From NCBI GenBank assembly GCA_009783135.1, contig WRHS01000021.1, positions 1-18,302 of the forward strand: a DNA stretch of 18,302 bases, in the 5' to 3' direction. Source of the stretch: Dehalococcoidia bacterium. GTDB lineage: Bacteria > Chloroflexota > Dehalococcoidia > Dehalococcoidales > UBA1222. A model generated the notes under the pieces. That model made no database searches, had not been told where the DNA came from, and saw only the letters and a program-made list of their open reading frames with translations. This document shows positions 6,865-14,297 of the stretch, piece after piece. How positions within the stretch are numbered: the stretch's first letter is position 1; each line of letters begins with the position of its first letter. The translations under genes and the position numbers were made by a program.

Positions 6865-7926
6865 ATGCAATACATACTCCATATCACACAACAATGCAAT
6901 ATGGATTGCGACTATTGCACAACCCCCAAAACAGACGATTTTATGAGCCGCGAAACTGTTTTTAAGGTCGCGGATATGGCACTTGCCAATGCTTTGTGCC
7001 AAGGTCATAAAACCACTTGCATGTCTTTTTACGGCGGCGAACCCCTGCTTTGCAAAGAGTTAATCTACGATGCTATGGATTACTGCCGCAGCATTAGTCG
7101 CAGCAAAGACGTACGGTTCACATATCGCATCACCACCAATGGCACACTTGTTGATAGCAATTTTATCAAACGTTGTAAAGCCGAGGGATTAAAGCTGGCG
7201 CTTTCCATTGACGGCACAAAGGAAGCACACGACAAACACAGACGCTTCAAGGGCGGGGGTGCAACTTTTGATGAAGTCCAATGCATTGGAAAAACAATTC
7301 TGCGTGAGTTGCCTAACACAACCGCCATGCTCACATTCAGCGAAGACACCGTACCAATGCTCTATGATTCAATAAATTTTCTGTATGATTTCGGATTTAA
7401 AAAGGTCGTTACTGCACTGAATTATTCAGGTGTCTGGAGTGAGGCTGGTTTTGCGGCGCTGAGAGCAGAATATGAGCGTCTTGCCACGTGGTATGGTGAC
7501 AAACTCCTAAACAATGATACTTTTGCCCTGCCGCTTTTTGATGGTAAGTTTATAAATCTGCTGACCCCTCAAATAGACGAGGGACGTTGCATCCCCGGCA
7601 AGCTGCGGATTTCCATAGCCACCGACGGAAGCATTTATCCATGCACTCAATATGTAGGTCTCAGCGAATATTTGTTGGGTAATGCAAATCATGACCATGC
7701 ACCTGACAAATCCAAGCTGGAGGCACTTTCCACAGAACACGCAAAAGAGTTGCCAAGCTGTGAGGGATGCGCTATCAGTAAGCGTTGCGACCATATGTGC
7801 GGCTGCAAAAACATTGCCAGCACAGGTTTTGCACGCAGAATCTCTCCGTTGATATGCGCACATGAGCGAATGCTTGTTGGTATTACGGATCGTTTAGGAG
7901 AAAGAGTTTTCAAAGCAAACGCTTAG
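6865..7926 (+). CDS. Radical SAM/SPASM peptide-modifying enzyme
   Basis: The protein cleaves S-adenosylmethionine with a [4Fe-4S] cluster bound by C11-x3-C15-x2-C18 (CNMDCDYC) and should make a radical-based change, such as a thioether, C-C bond or epimerisation, in a peptide or protein. FYGGEP at 55-60 is the SAM-binding GGE-type motif. A C-terminal SPASM domain for auxiliary clusters has C242, C260, then C299-x2-C302-x5-C308-x3-C312 and a final C331, the textbook spacing, with an additional C314. At 353 residues it is compact and has no separate N-terminal leader-binding (RRE-like) domain ahead of the radical SAM core. The frame opens at a TTG at 6850, but GGGAG (6852-6856) sits 8 bases before the ATG at 6865, which I chose. 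It follows the lipobox peptide by 41 bases. An anaerobic-type sulfatase maturase is an alternative, but no sulfatase is nearby and the peptide partner argues against it. Confidence 0.9.
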   Translation: MQYILHITQQCNMDCDYCTTPKTDDFMSRETVFKVADMALANALCQGHKTTCMSFYGGEPLLCKELIYDAMDYCRSISRSKDVRFTYRITTNGTLVDSNFIKRCKAEGLKLALSIDGTKEAHDKHRRFKGGGATFDEVQCIGKTILRELPNTTAMLTFSEDTVPMLYDSINFLYDFGFKKVVTALNYSGVWSEAGFAALRAEYERLATWYGDKLLNNDTFALPLFDGKFINLLTPQIDEGRCIPGKLRISIATDGSIYPCTQYVGLSEYLLGNANHDHAPDKSKLEALSTEHAKELPSCEGCAISKRCDHMCGCKNIASTGFARRISPLICAHERMLVGITDRLGERVFKANA

Positions 7927-7983
7927 ATTTCATTTGCCTGCACAGATAGAGTCTGAATCAAATGCCTCAAAATAAGCTATACC

Positions 7984-9195
7984 CTAACTTGTTTTTCCAG
8001 CCCCACCGAAAACATGTCTGCGCCGCATAAGCACCGCAAACAATGCAGCAGACATCGCCATGAGTAACCCCACCAATGCGAATGTAGTTTGATAGGAAAT
8101 AACCCCGAGAAGAATACCCGCAACCATAGGTCCTGCCGCCTGTCCTATGTCCATGATGCTTGAGAGCACTCCCATGGCACCGCCACGCCCCTCCGAGCGC
8201 GACATGTCAGCTACCAATGCCGATGTGGAAGCCGTAACTGTGGCAAGCCCTAAGCCAAAAAGTGCCATCAGCAATAGTAAGGCGGCATAATTGCTCCACA
8301 GTAGCATCACAGAGGCAGCTATTCCTCCAAGCAGCAACCCGATGCTGATGAGCGGAATGCGTCCAAAGCGGTCAGATAGGCGCCCCATTGCCGGCTTTGA
8401 GAACGCAGCCGCCAGTATTTGCACCGTGAAAAGTATTCCGATTTGCCAGGCGGGGTAACCATGCGTTTCGTTCAAATATATTGGAAGGAATGTTTCCATA
8501 CAGCCAAAGGCAAAATACTGCACAGCTTCAATACCGCTGGTTGCCAGTATGCCGCCATGGTGAAAAATAAATGCTATCTCCTGCCCGTATTTGCGGCAAT
8601 GTTGCCGGAAAGCCTCTTTTGCTTTTGTCGAGGCAACCGTTGCAAAACGCAATCGGGATATCGCCAGCAACGCCAGCACACCAGCCACGCCGTCAGCTAT
8701 ATAAATCCAGCGGAAATTATCGCCAAAGATGAGTAACCCGCCGGCAAAAGGGGCGAGAAAGCGCCCTATCATGGTAGCCGAAGAATACCAAGCAATGCGC
8801 TCTCCGCGTCCGCTGGAATAGGTATCAGCCACAGCAGCAAGAGCAACCGGTCCCAAAATAGCCGTCGCCAAGCCGTGATATATACGCACAGCCACAAGGT
8901 GCCACGAAGCAGTTATCAACAGATACAGAAACGGCGCCGTAGCAAAAACAAAAGCCGCCGCCAGTAATACACGGCGCCGTCCAATGACATCCGACAGCAT
9001 CCCGGCAGGCAGGCTAACCACTATGCCCACAATCGTCGATGCAGCAGCAATAAACCCAACCATAGAGACCGGAACGCCCATTGAGCGAATAAAAAGAGGT
9101 AAAGCGGGGTTTTTGGCCATGGTAGAACTGAAAATAGCCAAGCCACCGCTGAGACACAGCAGCAGAAACGGAGTCAGTTTGAGTTTAATCTTCAT
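7984..9195 (-). CDS. MFS transporter, DHA1/multidrug-type
   Basis: This is a membrane transporter of the major facilitator superfamily with about 12 hydrophobic helices in 403 residues. Motif A is present after helix 2 (GMLSDVIGRRR, about 65-75), and its repeat is in the second half (MGRLSDRFGR), as in proton-driven drug or metabolite exporters (TetA/DHA1-like). The substrate cannot be told. The frame opens with TTG at 9234. I prefer the ATG at 9195 because it gives a usual N-terminus (MKIKLKLTPF, then helix 1). A TGGCATAAT extended -10-like sequence (minus strand, 9225-9217) would start transcription between the two. Neither start has a good ribosome-binding site. It converges on the radical SAM gene with a 57-bp gap, so it is not in that operon, though export of a modified product cannot be excluded. 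Confidence 0.88.
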   Translation of the reverse strand: MKIKLKLTPFLLLCLSGGLAIFSSTMAKNPALPLFIRSMGVPVSMVGFIAAASTIVGIVVSLPAGMLSDVIGRRRVLLAAAFVFATAPFLYLLITASWHLVAVRIYHGLATAILGPVALAAVADTYSSGRGERIAWYSSATMIGRFLAPFAGGLLIFGDNFRWIYIADGVAGVLALLAISRLRFATVASTKAKEAFRQHCRKYGQEIAFIFHHGGILATSGIEAVQYFAFGCMETFLPIYLNETHGYPAWQIGILFTVQILAAAFSKPAMGRLSDRFGRIPLISIGLLLGGIAASVMLLWSNYAALLLLMALFGLGLATVTASTSALVADMSRSEGRGGAMGVLSSIMDIGQAAGPMVAGILLGVISYQTTFALVGLLMAMSAALFAVLMRRRHVFGGAGKTS

Positions 9196-9364
9196 CGGCG
9201 TGACACAAAAAAAGCAATTATGCCAAAAATGCAATGCACCTATACTTAGTGCCCCAGCTCAAGCAGTAAGCAATTGCATCAAATTTTCCATCTGTAGCAC
9301 CGGCATTATCATACCACTTTAACGTCGTGGAATTAACTTATTGTTCCGTAGGTATCAGATAAAG

Positions 9365-9394
9365 CAATGCAGCGACCATGTGGTCGCTGCATTG
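9365..9394 (-). terminator. Strong hairpin downstream of rpsU
   Basis: A perfect inverted repeat, CAATGCAGCGACCA and its complement (14 bp, 2-base centre), begins 39 bases past the rpsU stop codon. Its strength and position suggest transcription termination or 3'-end protection. On the minus strand it is followed by CTTTATCT, a weak U-tract, so intrinsic termination may be incomplete. Confidence 0.6.
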
Positions 9395-9432
9395 AGAACA
9401 AAACTTGCGTAATACTGCCTGCAAAGACAATT

Positions 9433-9642
9433 TTAATACTGTCTTGGCTTAGACATGCTTTCCTGGCGCTTGCGCCGACGGGCACTCTTTTTGGCCTTAA
9501 TACGCTCTGCATCCCCCCGGGAGATGAAATACTCATGGGCTCTTGCTTCACGCAAAACACCCTCTGTTTGCACCATTCTTTGGAAACGCTTAAGCAGCGA
9601 ATCCTGAGATTCGCCATCGCGAATGGTCACTTTCAAAGACAA
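9433..9642 (-). CDS. rpsU: 30S ribosomal protein S21
   Basis: S21 is a small basic protein of the 30S subunit platform, near the anti-Shine-Dalgarno end of 16S rRNA, and helps start translation. The 69-residue sequence has the typical form: LKVTIRDGESQDSLLKRFQR, then a central helix with VLREARAHEYF, then a basic tail (KAKKSARRRKRQ). The start is TTG at 9642, supported by a very strong ribosome-binding site, AGGAGGTGA, about 8 bases upstream (plus-strand complement near 9650-9658). It lies 96 bp downstream of the zinc-ribbon gene on the same strand and is probably co-transcribed from the promoter at 10135-10163. A hairpin at 9680-9712 between the two may alter the ratio of the two products. 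Length and composition leave little doubt. Confidence 0.95.
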   Translation of the reverse strand: MSLKVTIRDGESQDSLLKRFQRMVQTEGVLREARAHEYFISRGDAERIKAKKSARRRKRQESMSKPRQY

Positions 9643-9679
9643 CTTACTTCACCTCCTCCGCAGAGACTTTTAGACAATC

Positions 9680-9712
9680 ATACATGGGCTGACGTAATAT
9701 CAACCCATGTAT
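9680..9712 (-). other. Intergenic stem-loop between the zinc-ribbon gene and rpsU
   Basis: ATACATGGG (9680-9688) and CCCATGTAT (9704-9712) form a perfect 9-bp stem with a 15-base loop. On the minus strand the next bases are GATTGTCTAAAAG, so there is no U-run for a good terminator. It may be an attenuator, an RNA-processing site or a protein-binding site setting the balance between the ribbon protein and S21. Confidence 0.4.
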
Positions 9713-9738
9713 AAATTTTACCTGTTAGAGTTAACTTT

Positions 9739-10032
9739 CTAGCGCTTAATGCTGCGATAACAGTCGCTGCAATAAACCGGCTTGTCGCCACGAGGTTGGA
9801 AAGGAACCTCTGTTGACTTACCGCAACTTGCACAAGTAGTCGGGAACATCTGACGGGCACCGCCGCCAAATCCACCAGCACCACCGCGCTCTGCCTTACG
9901 AGCCTGACGGCATGAAGGGCAGCGTTTAGGTTCATTGGTATAACCCTTTGACTGGAAGAACTCCTGATCCTGAGCGCTAAAAGTAAACGTTGCGCCGCAA
10001 TCACAGCACTGGATTGACTTGTCCTCAAACAC
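9739..10032 (-). CDS. Small protein with two zinc ribbons
   Basis: The 97-residue protein has two CxxC...CxxC zinc ribbons joined by a Gly-rich linker (about 49-60). The first has C9, C12, C38 and C41 and matches the ribbon fused to the DEAD-box helicase at about 23 of 39 positions by eye. The second has C67, C70, C88 and C91 in a TCASCGKSTEVPF...KPVYCSDC pattern that is common in small bacterial and archaeal ribbon proteins. Its function is unknown to me. RNA or ribosome binding is suggested by the helicase paralogue and by the adjacent rpsU. The start is GTG at 10032. An AGGAGG ribosome-binding site lies 9-10 bases upstream but can be partly hidden in a hairpin (10035-10081). Transcription probably begins near 10128 from a good promoter. 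It is not a cold-shock protein or DksA, as neither fold's motifs are present. Confidence 0.88.
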   Translation of the reverse strand: MFEDKSIQCCDCGATFTFSAQDQEFFQSKGYTNEPKRCPSCRQARKAERGGAGGFGGGARQMFPTTCASCGKSTEVPFQPRGDKPVYCSDCYRSIKR

Positions 10033-10034
10033 TA

Positions 10035-10081
10035 TGGATGACCTCCTCTCTTAATTTCAGTTCGAAGTTTTTGGTCATCCA
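10035..10081 (-). promoter_or_regulatory. Leader hairpin covering the zinc-ribbon gene's ribosome-binding site
   Basis: In the mRNA, TGGATGACC (10081-10073) is perfectly complementary to GGTCATCCA (10043-10035) over 9 bp with a 29-base loop. The 3' arm takes the last two G of the AGGAGG ribosome-binding site (10047-10042) and ends two bases before the GTG start. Folding should reduce ribosome access, so this may be a thermometer-like or protein-controlled switch. It is seen by eye only and was not folded by program. Confidence 0.45.
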
Positions 10082-10134
10082 GCGTGATACAAATGGCAAT
10101 AGAGCATGTAATAACCTAAACCTAAACCTCCGAC

Positions 10135-10163
10135 ATTATACATTACCGCTACACACTGTGCAA
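10135..10163 (-). promoter_or_regulatory. Sigma70-type promoter of the zinc-ribbon/rpsU unit
   Basis: Read on the minus strand, TTGCAC (10163-10158) and a perfect TATAAT (10140-10135) are separated by exactly 17 bp. Transcription should start near 10128, leaving a leader of about 95 bases that contains the hairpin at 10035-10081. Confidence 0.65.
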
Positions 10164-10276
10164 CACACCAAGCGCAGCCCGCAATTTTCCCTTAATTACA
10201 CAGAGACAAAACGCACAGCGTGATGCAAACCACACTAAGTGTGATACAGCGGGCGCAATTACAAAATACCAGCCTA

Positions 10277-10780
10277 TTATTCAACCTTATCAATGCGGTA
10301 CTGCACTTTTCCGGCAGGCACAATTACCTCCACTGTTTCGCCCTGATTACGACCGATAAGCGCCTTGCCGATAGGGGAAATGTGCGAAATTTTACCATCG
10401 GCCGGGTTGGCCTCTTTAGGTCCAACGATGGTATAGCACTGCTTTTTACCCGAAGATAACGCCTCAAGCGTCACTGTTTTACCCACACAAACTCGTGAGC
10501 CGGCATGCTCATTCTGTGCAATAATAGTCGCGTTCTTGAGAGTGCTCTCAAGTTCTTGTATGCGACCATCAATATAGCCCAACTGCTCACGTGCCGCATG
10601 CAGTGGTGCATTTTCACGGAAATCTTTATCGGCCGCAGCGCGGCGGATTTCCTCCAGCACAGCCGGGCGCCGGCTTTTCAAATCATTGAGTTCTATTACA
10701 ATATCGTCATAGCCTTTTTGCGTCAGAACACACATCTCCGACTGGGATTGCTCACGCGCAGTTTTGGAAACACCAGACAT
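10277..10780 (-). CDS. greA: Transcription elongation factor GreA
   Basis: GreA enters the RNA polymerase secondary channel and triggers cleavage of backtracked RNA. The 167-residue protein has the N-terminal coiled coil (about 16-87) with the acidic tip motif DFRENAPLHAAREQ, where D53 and E56 are the expected catalytic acids, and the C-terminal FKBP-like domain (about 95-167, with SPIGKALIGRNQGETVEVIVP). About 10-12 extra residues precede the usual GreA start (MCVLTQKGYDDI). The ATG at 10780 has an AAAGG ribosome-binding site 7-8 bases away, so the longer form is likely real, although an internal start at M16 is possible. It follows the geranylgeranyl-reductase-like gene by 33 bp on the same strand and is probably in its transcript. 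No clear terminator was seen after it. Confidence 0.95.
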   Translation of the reverse strand: MSGVSKTAREQSQSEMCVLTQKGYDDIVIELNDLKSRRPAVLEEIRRAAADKDFRENAPLHAAREQLGYIDGRIQELESTLKNATIIAQNEHAGSRVCVGKTVTLEALSSGKKQCYTIVGPKEANPADGKISHISPIGKALIGRNQGETVEVIVPAGKVQYRIDKVE

Positions 10781-10813
10781 CTATTTACCTTTCAAACAGA
10801 ATATTTTGAATTA

Positions 10814-11977
10814 TCACAGCGAATTTTTCTTCTTAAATGGCCACGCAATATCTTTCAGCAAATGCAGCATAGCACGTCCGTGCCAGTCAAATCCAACATG
10901 TGAAGAAGCCGAGAGTTTTTGCATCATATTGTTACGCTGCGCCCAACGGGCAAGCTTTTCAATACGCACGTCACTCAGCCTGCCGAATAAGCGATGTGCC
11001 TGCCATCCAAGGCGCAGTTCACGCCCCAGTAATTCACGGCACTTTTTATCATATGCACTCATGCTGCGGGCGGAAAAATCACCCTTTTCAATAGCCCCGT
11101 GCAACACGGATGCTGCAATATCGGCACAAAGCATGCCAAAATACAGCCCGCCGCCTGTAAGCGGTTTTACCTGCCCGGCCACATCACCCGCCAAAAGCAC
11201 CCTTGCCGCACTGACGTGCATCGGGGCGCGCAGGGTTATTCCCCGATATGACGGACGTCCCGTCAGCGCCGCCACACGTCCGCGCCTCTGCAACTCTGAG
11301 ATAAAAAATGCCATGTACTCAGATGTTTGCTTATCGGACATCAAACCTGCAAGCGCGCGTTTTGCATCCAGCGGCACAAGCCATGCAAAATATCCCGGAG
11401 CAAGTGTTCGTCCCAAAAACACCTCAACCTCATGTAAATCACAGGCTTCCACCTCCACCTGAGCCCCGACTGTCCATGCACGGGCTTTTCCCAACCCAAG
11501 TACGTGTGGAAAATGTGAGGCAAAACCGCAGGTCAGCACCACGGCGCGGGCGCTGAAATACGACACCTCTCCATTATACGCAGAGCGAACAATGACGCCG
11601 TCGGGGTTAAGCTGTATCTCGCTGGCGTGCTGCCCCAATAAATAGTCCGCGCCGCTGTCTTGCGCCAAGCGCGCCATATAGGCATTAAATGCACCCCTGT
11701 CGATGGCAACCGCCTGCACCTCTTCGCGCTCCATACGCAAAACAGTACCCGCCGGTGTATACACAGAGGCACTGTTAAACCGGTGCAAAGAAAGCTCAGG
11801 TGGAATCGAGAAATGCCGCATGCACTCGCAACTAACAATACCAGTGCAGCACACAGACTGCCCCACAGCAGTATTTTTCTCCAGCACGGCCACATGGTGC
11901 CCGGCTTTTGCCAGTTCCGTCGCCACACGGCAGCCTACCGGTCCGCCGCCCACAATTACAAAATCATAACGATTCAA
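10814..11977 (-). CDS. FAD-dependent oxidoreductase, geranylgeranyl-reductase family
   Basis: This 387-residue flavoprotein belongs to the family that saturates isoprenoid chains, such as the chlorophyll side chain, archaeal lipids or quinone tails. Visible features are the FAD-binding GGGPVG at 10-15 with E33 closing the Rossmann strand, the family-type Cys motif CCTGIVS at 43-49, a PGYFAWLVP segment at 194-202 that shapes the substrate pocket, and LLAGDVAGQVKPLTGGG at 261-277 for the second FAD contact. No transmembrane helix is evident. With no photosynthesis genes here, reduction of a quinone or polyprenyl chain is the likelier role, but this is not shown. The start is TTG at 11977. An extended -10 sequence at 12009-12017 predicts transcription starting about 25 bases upstream, consistent with that start. 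It heads a two-gene unit with greA and diverges from topA. Confidence 0.82.
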   Translation of the reverse strand: MNRYDFVIVGGGPVGCRVATELAKAGHHVAVLEKNTAVGQSVCCTGIVSCECMRHFSIPPELSLHRFNSASVYTPAGTVLRMEREEVQAVAIDRGAFNAYMARLAQDSGADYLLGQHASEIQLNPDGVIVRSAYNGEVSYFSARAVVLTCGFASHFPHVLGLGKARAWTVGAQVEVEACDLHEVEVFLGRTLAPGYFAWLVPLDAKRALAGLMSDKQTSEYMAFFISELQRRGRVAALTGRPSYRGITLRAPMHVSAARVLLAGDVAGQVKPLTGGGLYFGMLCADIAASVLHGAIEKGDFSARSMSAYDKKCRELLGRELRLGWQAHRLFGRLSDVRIEKLARWAQRNNMMQKLSASSHVGFDWHGRAMLHLLKDIAWPFKKKNSL

Positions 11978-12008
11978 AACATCAAACCCAAAGAGATATC
12001 TACGGCAG

Positions 12009-12017
12009 ATTATAACA
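12009..12017 (-). promoter_or_regulatory. Extended -10 promoter of the flavoprotein/greA unit
   Basis: On the minus strand TGTTATAAT (12017-12009) gives a TGN extension plus a perfect -10 box. No good -35 box lies at normal distance, which is common for extended -10 promoters. The start of transcription would be near 12002, about 25 bases ahead of the TTG at 11977. Confidence 0.45.
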
Positions 12018-12056
12018 CAGCCTACTCCCTAAAAAATTGCGCCTTGCTCCGCTACA

Positions 12057-12085
12057 TTGCCAGCTTGCGCACCTCATGTTAGAAT
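12057..12085 (+). promoter_or_regulatory. Sigma70-type promoter of the topA operon
   Basis: TTGCCA (12057-12062, five of six consensus bases) and TAGAAT (12080-12085, five of six) are separated by exactly 17 bp. Transcription should begin near 12092, leaving a leader of about 90 bases before the topA ATG at 12181. It is divergent from the promoter at 12009-12017. Confidence 0.65.
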
Positions 12086-12180
12086 AATCACCCGATGGAA
12101 ATGTGCAAATTAACGATGGAATTGGTCTGAGGATGGAGATAAAGTTCATCCAATCTTGAGTAGTTAGGAAATATCGCGCA

Positions 12181-14292
12181 ATGGCAAAACACAATCTTGT
12201 AATCGTTGAATCCCCGGCCAAGGCCAAAACACTGGCGCGCATGCTGGGTAAAAATTATGTCATCAAGGCATCTCTCGGACATATCCGTGACCTGCCCAAG
12301 AGCCGCATCGGTGTGGATATTGAAAATGATTTCGCCCCGAAATACGTTGTTTCACGCGATAAGAGTAAGACAGCCAAAGAACTTAAAGATGCCGTTCGGG
12401 GTGCATCCTCTGTATATCTAGCAACAGACCCCGACCGCGAGGGCGAGGCCATCGCCTGGCACCTGTCGGAAATCACCCGCAGCGCCGACACTCAATTCCG
12501 CCGCGTAGTATTCCATGAGATCACTGACGATGCCATCGCCGAGGCATTTAAGCATCCGCGTGACGTGAACATGCATCTTGTGGATGCCCAACAGGCACGA
12601 CGCATAGTAGACAGGCTTCTTGGGTATAAGCTTTCTCCGCTTTTGTGGAGAAAAGTGCGCCGCGGTCTATCCGCCGGACGCGTTCAGTCAATTGCGGTTA
12701 AAATTGTGGTGGATCGCGAGCGTGAAATTGAGAAATTTGTGCCGGTGGAATACTGGACTTTAGCTGCCGAATTACTAAAACAAAACACCAAAAAACCTGA
12801 GTTCCGAGCCACGCTTGTAGGGCTTGCAGATAGCAAAAAACTGCCGGTAAACGATAAAAAAACTGCCGATGCGGTCAAGGGCGAATTGCAGAAGGCTGAC
12901 TATTCGGTGCTGAAAGTTGGCACAAAGCAGATTAAGCGCTCCCCAGCCCCTCCTTTCATCACCTCCACCATGCAGCAGGAAGCCTGGCGTCATTTCCGTT
13001 TTTCGGCCAAGAAAACCATGTCGCTGGCACAGCAACTTTACGAAGGCTTACCCATCGGGGAAGAAGGAAGTGTAGGTCTTATCACCTATATGCGTACAGA
13101 CTCCACACATATCGCAGCGCATGCCATAACTGAGGCGCGCGAATACATAAGCGGCAAATATGGCACAGACTACCTGCCCAAGAAAGCACGCTTTTTCACA
13201 AGCAAGGTCAAGGGGGCACAGGAAGCACACGAGGCCATACGCCCGACGCAAATCATGAGAGAGCCGTCCTCCATCAAGGAATGTCTAAGTTCTGAACAGC
13301 ACAAGCTTTACCGGCTTATCTGGCAGCGCATGGTGGCATCACAGATGGCAGAGGCTCTGTTTGACAACACAACCATCGACATAGAGGCTAAGAACAAGAC
13401 GGCAAAAACCAACTATCTTCTGCGCACGCAAAACTCGGTTAACGTTTTCTCGGGTTTTATCACGCTTTATGCAGAACAAAAAGATGACGACGACGCAGAT
13501 GACAAAAAGGCTTTTGCACTACCAAAGCTGGCCAAGGGCGACGTTCTGAATTTGGTGGATCTTTCCGCAGAACAGAATTTTACCAAGCCGCCGCTGCGTT
13601 TTACCGAAGCCACACTGATTAAAATGCTGGAGCAGAACGGCATCGGGCGTCCGTCCACATACGCACCCATCATGGCTACCATTCAGGACCGCGAGTACAT
13701 AAACAAAACAGGCGGTGCTTTCCAGCCTACCGAACTTGGCTGTCTGGTAACGGATATGCTTTCGGAGCACTTCGGCGATATCATCAACATTGAGTATACG
13801 GCCCATATGGAAGACGAGCTCGACAAGGTAGCCAATGCCGGGAACAACTGGGTATGCGCTGTACGTGATTTTTACAAGCCACTGGAGCAGGACTTATCCA
13901 AGGCCAGTGAAATAATAGAGAAGGTCAAAATTGCCGATGAGCAAACCGGTGAAAACTGCCCCGACTGTGGAAAGGCACTGGTATTCAAGATGGGACGCTT
14001 CGGCAAGTTTATCGCCTGCTCAAGCTATCCGGAGTGCAAATACCACACCAATTTCCGCATTAAAACCAGGGTGCCATGCCCTGATTGCCCCGCGGGCGGC
14101 GAGTTAATAGGGCGCTTCAGTAAGAAAGGGAAAATCTTTTACGGTTGCAGCGCCTATCCCAAGCATAAGTTTGCCGTCAACAGCAAGCCGTTGCCGCAAC
14201 CCTGCCCTGAATGCGGCAAGTTGCTGATTGAGGCAGGAGCCAAAAGCGTACGCTGCACTGCATGCAAATACAAGGGTAAAAAGGCAGAATAG
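12181..14292 (+). CDS. topA: DNA topoisomerase I (type IA)
   Basis: TopA relaxes negative supercoils by single-strand passage. The 703-residue protein starts with the TOPRIM domain: VIVESPAKAKT with E10, and TDPDREGE at 82-89 with acidic D83, D85 and E87. The catalytic tyrosine is Y303 in GLITYMRTDST, and later type IA signatures include IGRPSTYAPI (about 488-497). Three C-terminal zinc-ribbon modules follow: C593/C596/C613/C619, C633/C636/C656/H662 and C675/C678/C692/C695. The second uses His where a fourth Cys is usual. The third is shortened and lacks the CSxYPxC form. The ATG at 12181 has an AGGA about 12 bases upstream. It is the first gene of a plus-strand operon with xerC/D, the M24 peptidase and the PHP gene, driven by the promoter at 12057-12085. 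Confidence 0.97.
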   Translation: MAKHNLVIVESPAKAKTLARMLGKNYVIKASLGHIRDLPKSRIGVDIENDFAPKYVVSRDKSKTAKELKDAVRGASSVYLATDPDREGEAIAWHLSEITRSADTQFRRVVFHEITDDAIAEAFKHPRDVNMHLVDAQQARRIVDRLLGYKLSPLLWRKVRRGLSAGRVQSIAVKIVVDREREIEKFVPVEYWTLAAELLKQNTKKPEFRATLVGLADSKKLPVNDKKTADAVKGELQKADYSVLKVGTKQIKRSPAPPFITSTMQQEAWRHFRFSAKKTMSLAQQLYEGLPIGEEGSVGLITYMRTDSTHIAAHAITEAREYISGKYGTDYLPKKARFFTSKVKGAQEAHEAIRPTQIMREPSSIKECLSSEQHKLYRLIWQRMVASQMAEALFDNTTIDIEAKNKTAKTNYLLRTQNSVNVFSGFITLYAEQKDDDDADDKKAFALPKLAKGDVLNLVDLSAEQNFTKPPLRFTEATLIKMLEQNGIGRPSTYAPIMATIQDREYINKTGGAFQPTELGCLVTDMLSEHFGDIINIEYTAHMEDELDKVANAGNNWVCAVRDFYKPLEQDLSKASEIIEKVKIADEQTGENCPDCGKALVFKMGRFGKFIACSSYPECKYHTNFRIKTRVPCPDCPAGGELIGRFSKKGKIFYGCSAYPKHKFAVNSKPLPQPCPECGKLLIEAGAKSVRCTACKYKGKKAE

Positions 14293-14297
14293 GACAC

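Noticed and set aside
7931..7964. CATTTG/CAAATG hairpin between the radical SAM and MFS genes as a bidirectional terminator.
   Set aside because: The stem is interrupted and short, and neither strand has a T-run after it.
9367..9714. A 115-codon plus-strand frame across rpsU.
   Set aside because: It is antisense to a clear S21 gene and runs through the rpsU hairpin. No family is recognisable.
10117..10129. Telomere-like CCTAAA repeats near the zinc-ribbon promoter.
   Set aside because: There are only about two and a half copies, in a bacterial leader sequence, with no sign of wider repetition.
10218..10251. CACAC-TAA-GTGTG hairpin and repeated AGCGTGATRC words after greA, as a terminator or operator.
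   Set aside because: The stem is short and has no U-run. The word recurs only at 10081-10090 and 10218-10227, which is too little to claim a binding site.
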